64,000 nt of DNA from the NCBI GenBank assembly GCA_016710985.1, contig JADJTX010000006.1, forward strand, positions 124,001 to 188,000, in the 5' to 3' direction. The translations under genes were made by a program, and so were the position numbers. Under the pieces are notes generated by a model. It saw only the letters and a program-made list of their open reading frames with translations, had not been told where the DNA came from and did no database searches. Of this stretch, positions 10,506 to 19,394 are shown piece after piece. This DNA is from Ignavibacteria bacterium (GTDB taxonomy: Bacteria; Bacteroidota; Ignavibacteria; Tepidaquicellales; Tepidaquicellaceae). The first letter of the stretch is position 1, and every line of letters starts with the position of its first letter.

Positions 10506-10984
10506 ATGGGAAGCATATTAGACATCAGCTGCAGAGAGTGCAGATATAACAAAGAATATTTTCTGGGAGTGGGAGAATTTTTCGGAGAAAGAGAAAATAA
10601 ATCTATGGCAATTGTTAATAAACTTGCTGGCGTAGATAAGTCTGAAATATTAATTGAAGAGAGTTCCATACAGGTGTTCAGATGCTTCGGATGCAACAGC
10701 CTTTTCAATAAACTGGAGATAAGCTACAGAATAAAAAACCGTCTGCCGGTTTTATATAATATTTTATATAAATGTAATAAATGCAGGCAGCCTTTGTATC
10801 CGCTATTCAATGACAATGTCTTTTGTATCCGTCATAACGATGATGTGATATCAGACTCGGTGAAAATATTAAATCCGGGAATGGATATGAGTTCGATTAT
10901 TATGAAAATGTACTGAAAGACATTCCGTGTTATAAATGCGGCAGGAGAAATATTTATTTAAGCGGATGGGGTTTGTTTGACTGA
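10506..10984 (+). pseudogene. Unrecognised zinc-ribbon protein, frameshifted near its end
   Basis: The main frame (10506-10916) has 136 residues with CRECRYN, CFGC and CNKC pairs, suggesting two zinc ribbons. In another frame, from about 10886 to a stop at 10984, the sequence reads EFDYYENVLKDIPCYKCG and ends SGWGLFD. This adds a further CxxC and looks like the genuine C-terminus after a one-base shift near 10885. I do not recognise the family. Zinc binding is inferred from the cysteine pairs alone. Confidence 0.5.
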
Positions 10985-11002
10985 CCGGAAGATTAATGAC
11001 TG

Positions 11003-11377
11003 TTAATGAGATTTGAAAATCAATAAAGGTGCGGCAACAGCAGCAGCAGCACCAATTATGATCAATACAATTACTAAATCGCTTTTTGATTTGTCAATTT
11101 TAATTTCTTCTGTAAATTCCTGACACTCTTTTTCCTTTTTCTTAAAATATTCAGATTCACTGCCCGTCATTTCGTTCCACTTCATCTTCTTTAGTTTTAA
11201 ATACGCCGGATCGAAACACGGGTTTTCTTTATGTTCCTTCGAAAACTCAGATGATGACTGACACGAACAAATTAAGGTGATAATAAATATTAATGTTATA
11301 CCAGATTGTTTCACATTACTTAACTTTAACGAGGAATAGTTGTCCCAAATAAAAATCTTTTGCTGAAATTGAAACAA
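11003..11377 (-). CDS. Small putative lipoprotein with C-terminal membrane segment
   Basis: 124 residues if started at 11377. A GTG at 11314 gives a cleaner lipoprotein signal (MKQSGITLIFIITLICSC) and is perhaps the true start. The mature part is short, charged and Lys/Glu-rich. It ends in a hydrophobic segment (LVIVLIIIGAAAAVAAPLLI) followed by FKSH. It has no recognised domain. It converges with the zinc-ribbon gene, leaving 18 bp between them. Confidence 0.45.
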   Translation of the reverse strand: MFQFQQKIFIWDNYSSLKLSNVKQSGITLIFIITLICSCQSSSEFSKEHKENPCFDPAYLKLKKMKWNEMTGSESEYFKKKEKECQEFTEEIKIDKSKSDLVIVLIIIGAAAAVAAPLLIFKSH

Positions 11378-11716
11378 CTTTCTATTTTCTCGGAAGTTAC
11401 TTAAAAGATGAAGTAAATAAAACTTCTTATGTAGTCACCGCAGAGCCCTACCATTGTAATTTATTCATTTATGCCGTCCCCGCAGAGTCATTCCGCATTT
11501 TTAAGCACAGAAATTAAGCGGAAGACTCTGCGGAAGAGTGATGACCATTGACTTAGTACTCATTAAATTAAATTATCTTATCACCCGGCAGAGTAGAGCT
11601 GTGAAGTTTAGACCATGTTACTTCTGTAATGTGAATTTAATTTAGGATGGAATACATGCATATTAAACCAACAGAGGGACTAATCCTTAATTTAAAAAAT
11701 ATTTAAATAAGCAGTT
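11378..11716. other. Intergenic region with a strong hairpin
   Basis: No gene is seen in these 339 bp. CCGCAGAGTCATTCCGC at 11480-11496 pairs with GCGGAAGACTCTGCGG at 11518-11533 with a single bulged base, over a 21-nt loop. Further GCAGAG words lie at about 11442 and 11589. No T-run follows, so it is not a standard terminator. Confidence 0.5.
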
Positions 11717-13343
11717 ATGGAATGTAAGTATACAAAAAGCGGATATGAGATACTTCACGACCCTCGTTTAAACAAGGGAACCGGCTTTACCGATAATGAA
11801 AGGGATATGTACGGACTTCATGGCTTGCTTCCGTGTCAGGTAGAAAACATTGAAAAGCAGATATTCAGAGTCAATGAACAGGTTGACCATTTTAATGACC
11901 CCATCAATAAATATGTTTACCTGATTCAACTGCTTGATAATAATCAGACGCTTTTTTTTTCAGGACTATTATGGATAACCCCGTAAAATATTTTCCATTA
12001 ATTTACACACCTACTGTAGGTGAAGCATGCCAGAAATTCGGACATATATTTCGCAGGCCAAGGGGCCTGTATATTTCCATAAAGGATAAAAAAATAAAAT
12101 CCAGGAAATATTAGAAAACTGGAATGTAAAAGATGTGCGCTTCACAGTTGTAACTGATGGAGGAAGAATCCTTGGACTTGGTGATTTAGGAATAAATGGT
12201 ATGGGTATTCCAATAGGGAAACTTGCACTTTATACAGCATGTGCCGGAATTGACCCTGATTATACACTTCCGATTGTACTTGATACAGGTACAAATAACG
12301 AAACTTTGCTGAATGATCCATTATATCTCGGGCTTAAAATCCAAAGGGTTAGGGGAAAAGAATATGAAGAATTCATAGAAGAATTTATCAGTTGTATTAC
12401 CAATGTATTTCCCAAAATATGTATCCAATGGGAAGATTTTGCCGGACCTGATGCAGTTATGATACTTGATAAATACAGAGAAAAGATATGTACATTTAAT
12501 GATGATATACAAGGTACGGCAAGCGTTGCAACTGCGGGACTGCTATCTGCCTGCAGATTAACAGGGAAACCTATTACAGAGCAAAAGTTTCTTTTCCTTG
12601 GTGCAGGTTCTGCAGGTACGGGAATAGCCGGTTTACTGGTGAAAATTTTACAGGAAAATGGCTTAAGCACTTCTGAAGCTTTAAGCCGCATATGGATGTT
12701 CAATTCAAAAGGCTTACTGGTGAATTCACGTACAGATCTGGAAAAATATAAAAGGGATTTTGCACATGATCATGAACCAATTGCAGATTTTACCATGGCT
12801 GTAAAAAGGCTGAAACCTACAGCTATTATTGGTGTCAGCACAATGTTCGGAGCATTTAACAAAGAAGTGATCGAGACCATGTCTGCAATTAATGAATACC
12901 CCCTGATATTTCCGTTTTCAAATCCAACTTCTCATTCAGAGTGTACTGCCGAAGAGGCATATATATGGAGTGGCGGGAAAGCAATATTTGCAAGTCGGCC
13001 CGTTTGAAACTGTAGAGTTAAGCGGCAGAAAGTATATACCCGGACAGGGCAATAATGTTTTTATATTTCCCGCAATGGGTCTGGCAGTCTTTGCTACAGA
13101 AGCCAGACGTGTAACAGATGAAATGTTTATCAGTGCATCTGAAGCACTTGCCGGACAGGTTTCAGCGGAAATGTTGAAATCCGGTTTGATTTATCCACAA
13201 TTTCTGAAATTCGAAATGTATCAATTAACATTGCTGTGAAAATAGCAGAATATATCTTTGACAACGGACTTGCCGGGATAAATCGCCCTGAGAATATTGA
13301 ACAGTTCACAAAAAATAAGGTGTATTATCCGGCTTATAATTAA
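11717..13343 (+). pseudogene. maeA: NAD-dependent malic enzyme, frameshifted
   Basis: About 542 codons spread over several frames, the usual length of SfcA/MaeA malic enzymes, which convert malate to pyruvate and CO2. Visible motifs are GTGFTDNERDMYGLHGLLP at the start, YTPTVGEACQ, the signature VVTDGGRILGLGDLG, QWEDFAGPDA, the metal/NAD site DDIQGTASVA, GAGSAGTGIAG, FPFSNPTSHSECTAEEAY and GLAVFATEARRV. Frame breaks occur at about 11951-11960 (an extra T in a T9 run), 12096 (missing A), 12995 and 13199 (missing A). The stop is at 13343. Conservation across all breaks argues for recent or artefactual indels. Confidence 0.85.
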
Positions 13344-13418
13344 GCCTGTACACGAGAAAAATAGAAGGCGGATATGAGCGGAAAAGGGTGTGATATTTCA
13401 TCAATTATAAAATCATAC

Positions 13419-14031
13419 TCACGGCACCACCAGCTTTACAACATCTGACCTCAATCCGGTCTCTCCATCCTTTACATAGTAATAAGCATAATATTCTCTT
13501 GCTTCAGGAATTGAACGTGACAGATTAGGTCTATTATCAGTGTAGGTCCTCCCGAAGACAATTGAGCTTAGTAAATTTAGTTTCGTTTCCTCTTTTTGAA
13601 TACAGAGTTAAACCGTCAGCTCCATAAGCCTGATAGCGAATTATGACCTCACTTCCGTTGAGCTTTGCTTTCAGCTCGGGTTTGTGCCGTGAAAAATCGG
13701 TTACCGGCGAATACCTGTTTATTATCCCGAAGTCTGCGCCAATTCCGGTATCATATTTTTTAGAAGACTTAATTTGATTGGATAACCTTCTGATAAGGTT
13801 TATTGTATTTTCCCTGCTGGAATTAAATTCTTCCGTTGCTGCTTTCGATTCCGCTCTTAATGAAATCATATTGGCAAATGTCCGCATATGATTCTGAAGA
13901 ATCTTTTTTGCTTCATTTATCTCTTGATCATTCATTGCTAAATCTTGTGAATGGAGATCAAGCCGTGTAATGAAATTATTTACAAATGTATTCAGATTAC
14001 TGTTTCTACGGGGGATAAAGTCTTTTTTCAA
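13419..14031 (-). pseudogene. Unrecognised helical plus beta-sandwich protein, frameshifted
   Basis: The first 164 residues start MKKDFIPRRNSNLNTF and are helical for about 100 residues, then read LKAKLNGSEVIIRYQAYGADGL. After a one-base shift near 13555 the frame continues as VFGRTYTDNRPNLSRSIPEA and ends DVVKLVVP at 13419. The last half resembles fibronectin-like domains of uncharacterised Bacteroidota proteins, but I cannot name a family. No signal peptide is seen. Confidence 0.5.
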
Positions 14032-14181
14032 AATGTATTCCTCTTTTTTTTTGTAAAAATATTTTATATCATAATAAAAAGAAACTGAAAAACATAGAGT
14101 TAATTTCTGACTGCGGAATTAAATTTCCCGCACCCGCTTGCCGGGTATTGTTGTGAAAATGTAAAACAATTGAACATTTAT
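14032..14181. other. Upstream region of the hairpin array
   Basis: A short AT-rich stretch with a small CCCG...CGGG hairpin at about 14129-14147. It precedes the array directly. No gene is seen. Confidence 0.4.
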
Positions 14182-14766
14182 ATTCCCTCGCCTTTAGTGA
14201 GGGAAATCCACGGTTATACAGATATTTCCCCGACTACACCAAGTGAAATTTTGTGCTGCACAAATATTCCCCCGAATAACCGGAGGGAAGCTTTTGAGTT
14301 GACCGACATTCCCTCGCACTACCTGAGGGAAATTCTGAGTTGTAAGGATATCCCTCGCATTATCCGTGGGAAGTTTTGAGTTGTTCAGTATTTCCCTCGA
14401 ATGAAACGAGGGAAATTCCGGGTTACCAAAATATTTCTTCAAATGACCTTTTGGTAGTTTTAAGTTGTATAAATATTCCCTCGCATGATCCGTGGAAAGT
14501 TTTGGGTTTTGAGGATGTTCCCCCGTATGACACGAGGGAATGTCCGGGCTGCACGGATATTTCTCCGCATGAAACAGAGAATGCTCTGAGTTTTATGGAT
14601 ATTCCCCCGTATGACACGAGGGAATGTACGGGCTGTATGGATACTTCTCCGCATGTCACGGAGAAAGTCCTGAGTTGTCCTGATGTTCTCATATGATCCG
14701 CTGGAATTTCTGATTTATAAAATATTCCATCGAATGACAGGAGGAAAATTCTGAGGAGTACGGAAT
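14182..14766. repeat. Tandem array of about 14 hairpin units, 42-bp period
   Basis: Units begin at 14182, 14224, 14266, 14308, 14350, 14390, 14433, 14475, 14517, 14559, 14601, 14643, 14685 and 14724; most are exactly 42 bp (others 39-43). Each has a hairpin of the type ATTCCCTCG-N7-CGAGGGAAT followed by an 18-bp linker resembling TTCTGAGTTGTNNGGAT. Unit 6 (14390) has a perfect 10-bp stem. Unit 12 has TTCTCCG paired with CGGAGAA instead of TTCCCTCG with CGAGGGAA, a compensatory change. The linker is repeated too, so these are not CRISPR spacers. A period divisible by three keeps all frames partly open, which explains the fortuitous ORFs. Confidence 0.85.
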
Positions 14767-14893
14767 ACATTCGTGTTAAGCAGAAAGTGAATTCAATTGA
14801 GTATATAAATTTTTTCGTGCAACAGTAGAGAACTTCTGAGATGAATAATTACTTCACCCATCCTGTTTGGTGGCAAAAAAGTTTTTTCCTGCC

Positions 14894-15158
14894 GTTGTTG
14901 GTGTTCCAAAGTTTGCCTCTAAGCTCTTGAAGATCAACAATTTTAACTGCAAACTTTTGGTCACCAACAACAAAAGCTCTACGATTCATTATAGTTTCAG
15001 TTTATCCTTGACACTTCCGAAAGCGAATGAGCTGAAGCTTGAAATAAAAAACAAGTACCACTTCGTTAGCTGAGTGTTTCAGTTGGTGATTAAAAAGTTT
15101 GCAGAAAGTATAAAGGACAATTTATACATTACTATGCAAAAATTTTTGGAACACCAAC
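14894..15158. repeat. Two tandem long hairpins built from one 21-23 bp motif
   Basis: Hairpin A pairs GTTGTTGGTGTTCCAAAG (from 14894, arm to 14916) with GGTCACCAACAAC (arm 14949-14971). Hairpin B pairs GTTGGTGATTAAAAAG (arm 15082-15102) with TTTTGGAACACCAAC (arm 15136-15158). The outermost arms also pair with each other: CCGTTGTTGGTGTTCCA at 14892-14908 against TGGAACACCAACGACGG at 15147-15163, one mismatch. So four copies of a single motif alternate in orientation. No reliable gene lies inside. Confidence 0.65.
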
Positions 15159-15250
15159 GACGGGGGGGAAATGTAAGAATTCAAACTTTTCGGAACAGTA
15201 GCAGCGGCGAAAAAAATATTTATTGAATGATTTAAAAGTTACAATAAAAA
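15159..15250. other. Spacer before the truncated tRNA
   Basis: AT-rich, with a run of seven G at about 15161-15168. No gene or recognisable signal is seen. Confidence 0.3.
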
Positions 15251-15289
15251 ACCCTGCAAGTGTTTCACAATTCAGGGTCTGTCTTTTTT
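15251..15289 (-). terminator. Terminator of the displaced tRNA 3' end
   Basis: ACCCTG (15251-15256) pairs with CAGGGT (15273-15278). On the reverse strand the hairpin is followed by TTTTTTATT, directly after the truncated tRNA-Thr 3' end, as expected for a tRNA terminator. A T-run on the forward side makes it potentially bidirectional. Confidence 0.6.
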
Positions 15290-15290
15290 G

Positions 15291-15339
15291 GAGCTGGCAG
15301 AGGGATTTGAACCCCCGACCTGCTGATTACAAATCAGCT
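15291..15339 (-). tRNA. Truncated tRNA-Thr 3' portion (attachment-site-like repeat)
   Basis: These 49 bp are identical to 27174-27222. On the reverse strand they cover the anticodon arm with TGT, the variable loop, the T arm and the 3' acceptor strand of tRNA-Thr, but lack the 5' acceptor strand and D arm. Orientation matches the intact gene. A displaced 3' half of this kind is the classic footprint of integration into a tRNA gene. It cannot make a functional tRNA. Confidence 0.85.
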
Positions 15340-15579
15340 TAGTTAATTAAATACTATTAAAATTATATACTTTTCGCAGTTTTGGTTCTCTCAAAGATCG
15401 ATAATTTCAATTCTTTTTTTACAAAAGTGCTAACAAATCTGCTAACAAATATTTGCTGCGATATTATGACATACAGCAATTACTGAGATGATCAAAAGCA
15501 ACATTCCTTTGAATATTGTAAAAGAGATTGCAGTCAAAAATTCATTACATCATACCGATGCTTTGGGAATTGTACCCGG
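15340..15579. other. Island edge with two TGCTAACAAAT direct repeats
   Basis: No gene is supported; a forward ORF here overlaps the opposite-strand gene end. TGCTAACAAAT occurs at 15428-15438 and 15440-15450, about 90 bp inside the truncated tRNA. Paired short direct repeats next to a core site resemble integrase arm-type sites; this is inference. Confidence 0.4.
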
Positions 15580-17018
15580 TCATCGGTTTTTTATTGAATC
15601 AAATTCTACTATCTTTTCAACAAACCAGCTCTTACTTGATAAAAAAATCTTTCCATTTTCCATCATCTTTTTAAGTATCCCAAGCTCATCAGTTTTGTTT
15701 CCTTCTCTGATCTTCGCTAAGATTGAAATATGCTTAATGAAGTTTTTCAGAATTTGAACCTGTGGATTATTTAAATTTTTTTCCCTGGTTAGATATTTTC
15801 GTAAACTATCGAGCAGGCTTACTAATGATCCAAGGGCACCGGTCTCATAATAAACTTTTGCCAGAAGTATTTTCGAGTTAATGTAATAGTGAGGATCTTT
15901 ATAGTGAATTAAATTCAGATGTGGAAACACATTCTTAAAATCTTCTTTGTAGAAAAAGAATTTCGCCATGGCAAGATTATAGCTCTCCTCGGCTAAGTCC
16001 GGGATAATGAAATCTTTATACTTTTCGATGTACAGTCTTACCCAATCAAATTTTCCCAAAGGCAACGCAATGTTAATGACATTGTTGAAATCTTTGTCGG
16101 TAATGAAATTTTCTAAAATGAATAAATCCTTGGCAAACATGATTGTATATATTTCAAACAACTCATTCCTGAAATTTATCTGACCCTCATTTATTTTTGA
16201 GTGATAGAAAGATTCAAGATACCGGTAATAGTAACTGAACTGTACCCTTGAAAACTTATTTTCGTTAAGTTTGAGATATTTTTTATATTTGATTGAAAAC
16301 TTGTCATTATCCTTGTTTAAGAACATCATTAATACCAGATAAATAACATATACATTTGGATGACTTGATGAAATTGAAGTTTCATTTTTATTCACGAATT
16401 CTATCAGCTCCGGAAAAAAAGTCTTATCGAAATTCATTGGCTTACCATTTTGATACTGATAAATGAACATTTCGTAAAACGTATGGAACTTCATGAACAA
16501 AAATAATAATCAAGATTATCAGATTTCGCCTGTAAATTTTCATGAAGCTCAAACTGTACCTTGGCTAATTTAAAATAAAATTCTTCTTCATTTATTATCG
16601 CATTATTCAGATAGTATATATCGTCTTTTATAAATTGTTTATGATTTTGCTTTTTAAATTTATTTAAAAATAATTCAAACTCCTTCCCGGAACCCTTTTT
16701 TCTTAATCCTTTTAAAAGACACAGATCGTTATATCTGATGTCCTCTTCAAATTCGTTCTGAACTATAAATTTTTCAAATACTTTTGTAAAATCGGATTTA
16801 AGTTTCCAGACTTTCTCGGAGGTAGAGGTTTCATTCGGATAAATAATCTTTGAAATTTCTTCCTGCGTAATATCCTTCTTCGTTATCTGAGGATGCTTAG
16901 ATTTGAGGTAGTAGAATAATTTCCTGACGTTCTCCACAGTGTTGAAGTATGATGAGTTCACCATTTTTTCAAACCTGAGAATTTCATCCTTATTAAGTTT
17001 ATTGAATAGTATAAGCAT
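15580..17018 (-). pseudogene. Large helical protein of unknown function, frameshifted
   Basis: About 479 codons. The first frame (17018-16491) begins MLILFNKLNKDEILRFEKMV followed by NSSYFN, and the second continues with FMKFHTFYEMFIYQYQNGK to the stop at 15580. The frame breaks in a T-run near 16498-16503 where one T seems missing. The pattern of a SPYFN-like N-terminus followed by TPR-like helical pairs (for example HYINSKILLAKVYYETGAL-like units) matches an uncharacterised family abundant in Saprospiraceae and Ignavibacteria. No signal peptide or catalytic motif is seen. It is divergent from the T9SS gene at 17191 with 172 bp between. Confidence 0.6.
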
Positions 17019-17034
17019 AAGTATTTACTCTGAA

Positions 17035-17127
17035 TGCATAATAACAGATTGAAATTAAATGTTCTATCCAACTTTCAGGTTTTCGAAAAAATGTCCTTTG
17101 GATTTTAATTAGAATTATTTTAATTTG
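17035..17127 (+). promoter_or_regulatory. Promoter region, copy 1 of a duplicated ~92-bp sequence
   Basis: This stretch, starting GCATAATAACAGATTG, matches 21505-21595 with only about five differences. It contains TTTG at 17097-17100, a 19-bp spacer and TTAATTTG at 17120-17127, one base from the Bacteroidota -7 consensus TAnnTTTG. It directs transcription to the secreted protein gene at 17191. Confidence 0.65.
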
Positions 17128-17190
17128 GATAGAATTTAACAAAACGGATCGTAACCATCTTTTGAAAATAGAATTTTTAATCAAATAAAA

Positions 17191-19186
17191 ATGAATCACT
17201 TTCTTAAAATAAGTCTGCTGTCAATATTGAACATTTTCTTTATTGTATTGAGATCTAACAGCGCTGAAATTCAAATAAGACCGCAGACACTTGGTCTAAA
17301 AATTTCGAAAGGTAATATTGATCTTGATAAAATGACCAGAGGACAGAGGGACACCATTGCAATTCAGCTTTTCGATCAAGCAGATAATTATTATGACATT
17401 GCTGTGGCGTACCGGTCAAGGAATGAAATTGTGATATACAGAAATCTCGGTAACGGATATCTGAGTGAATTTAAAAAATTAAGTCAGGATAAGAAGATCA
17501 GTTCTATCTCCTCCTTATATGAAGAGGACATTCGGCTGCCAAATAAAAGAGCAGAGCTGGTAGTTAGATTTACAGACGGATCAGAGAAAAAAATTTCAAG
17601 CAAAGAGATCAATAAAATTAACAGCGATCAGCCTGAGGTCATGGTACCTGAATGGAATATGCTTGATGATGCAGGTGTGTTTTTATTTAATCTCGAATTT
17701 ATTAAAGCCTGGGAAAGTGAAGCAAACGCAGGAGCATTCAGGTGGATCTCTTACGGAGATTTTGATAGGGATGGCAAGGAAGAAATGGTGTGGACATTTT
17801 ATCCAATAGGAGGAACCGGGCATTTGTCGCATATGGTGGTGTTTGAATGTTATGGTGATGACCTTTTCAGGATCGATTGGGATACTATATTCACAGGCGG
17901 CGGATATAACATATTACCTTACATGACTGATTTTGACAGGGATGGTAATAGAGAATTCTTCGCCGGAGGGTGGAATGTCTTCTCAGGTGAGTTTGACAAG
18001 GGTATTTTTGAATGCACGGGTCCGGGTAAATATAAGTTCAGAGGATCTGAGGATGCTTGTGCGGACAGCTTGAAGATGTAGAGATCTTAGATACCACACG
18101 TTTTCAGCTTCATAACGGAAACAGCGGCATGTGGTCACTGAACAGCACTTCCGGAGGATACACAACAATTCAGCTTCAAGTGTTTAATCAAAAGTCTGAA
18201 TATTTCTATTCATTCGATGAAGTCTTCAATGCAAACCGGTTAAGATTTCCGGGATTTACCTATGATTTCAGCGCAGGAGATATTGACAATGACGGAAGAA
18301 CTGAACTGATCCTTGGGAACACACAATTCGGTACCAACTATATAGAATATCTTGATTCTACCGGGTTAGGACCAACTATAATGCAGGGTTATGAATTTAA
18401 AGAAATTATTACGAATGCTCCGGTATCAGCAGGCTGGAACTATCTGAAGGATTATGATAACGACGGAATAAAGGAAATTACTACTTGCGGGATCGGTAAC
18501 GGATCAGGATCTATAGGAGTGGTCAGGCATACAGGCTCACCGGGAGAAAATAATTTTACAACAATGTGGTGGGATTCTACAGATATTTTAGCCAGTCCGA
18601 ATTACGGCATAGACACGGGAAGCATCGATAATTACTTCAATATTTTGTACACCTATGATTTCAGTTCAGGTCCTCATTTCTGGTGTTACATTTTGACATA
18701 TAACAGAACAGGAGTATATAATTTTCAAAGGTCCTCTTACAAATATATCGATTCTGCTGCAACGTTAGGAGGACTGTTGAAGGACATTGATCTTGATGGA
18801 AAATCCAATGTCATTACTCCGATAGCATATTCAAGGAGTGATTATCCCTTTGTACATCTAAATGTTTTCGAGCAGACAGGCACGATAGGAATCAATCAAA
18901 CTTCTTCGGTTATCCCCAGGATTATTTATTTACTGTATCAGAACTATCCGAATCCGTTTAATCCGGAAACAGTTATTTCATTTGAGATATCAAAAGCAAC
19001 GATAGTAAGGCTTCAGGTATTTGATATTACCGGGAAAGAGGTAATGACATTAACCGACAGGCAGCACACTCCCGGAAAATACAATATTGCATTCAACGGG
19101 AAAAATTTAAATTCCGGAATATATTTTTACAGTCTGTTAGCAGACAATAAATTTATAGGTGCAAAAAAATGATTTTAATAAAATAA
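17191..19186 (+). pseudogene. Secreted FG-GAP/VCBS-repeat protein with T9SS sorting domain, frameshifted
   Basis: A signal peptide (MNHFLKISLLSILNIFFIVL) leads into about 660 codons. Calcium-loop motifs of FG-GAP blades are visible: DFDRDGKEE, DFDRDGNRE, DIDNDGRTE, DYDNDGIKE and DIDLDGKSN. The C-terminus has the T9SS type A sorting domain (NYPNPFNPETVISF, then GIYFYSLLADNKF). Frame breaks lie near 18050 and in the A-run at 19162-19168. Restoring one A there gives the usual ending KKMILIK with the stop at 19186. The protein is predicted to be exported by T9SS and to be bound or released at the cell surface. Its ligand is unknown. Confidence 0.78.
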
Positions 19187-19394
19187 ATAAAAGGAGAATC
19201 AAATGATGAGACCTCCATAAATATTAAACAGAACTAAAAAATTTTTCAACAATAAATTTTTAAATCACAAGGGCTGTGCTAAAGCCATTTGAAAACTGCT
19301 ACCAGGCAAGTTGTCCAAATTGTTAATTATTTTATAAAAAATAATTTGCTTATTGCATAGCCCTAATTTTTTAAGTAAAAAAAACTTAATCATT
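19187..19394 (+). promoter_or_regulatory. Leader region with AAGGAG site and imperfect hairpins
   Basis: AAAGGAGAATCAA precedes a five-codon reading frame (ATGATGAGACCTCCATAA, 19204-19221). Its CCTCC can pair with the GGAG just upstream. AGGGCTGTGC (19269-19278) is complementary to GCATAGCCCT (19356-19365) with one mismatch, and an AT-only hairpin lies at about 19324-19345. These may structure the leader of the following gene; there is no match to a riboswitch I know. Confidence 0.35.

Noticed and set aside
12260..12703. Reverse-strand ORF opposite malic enzyme
   Set aside because: Shadow of the well-conserved malic enzyme frame.
14170..14696. Open frames across the 42-bp array encoding 14-residue repeats on both strands
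   Set aside because: A 42-bp period keeps several frames open by chance. Units of 39, 40 and 43 bp break any single frame, there is no ribosome site, and stem covariation favours structure over coding.
14182..14766. CRISPR array
   Set aside because: The part between hairpins is also repeated and similar in every unit, so there are no spacers, and no cas genes lie nearby.
14867..15073. Possible 68-residue gene inside the nested hairpins
   Set aside because: The frame follows inverted repeats and has no start signal or recognisable features.
19269..19365. Riboswitch in the leader of the 19395 gene
   Set aside because: Only a 10-bp imperfect stem is seen and no conserved aptamer core is recognised.
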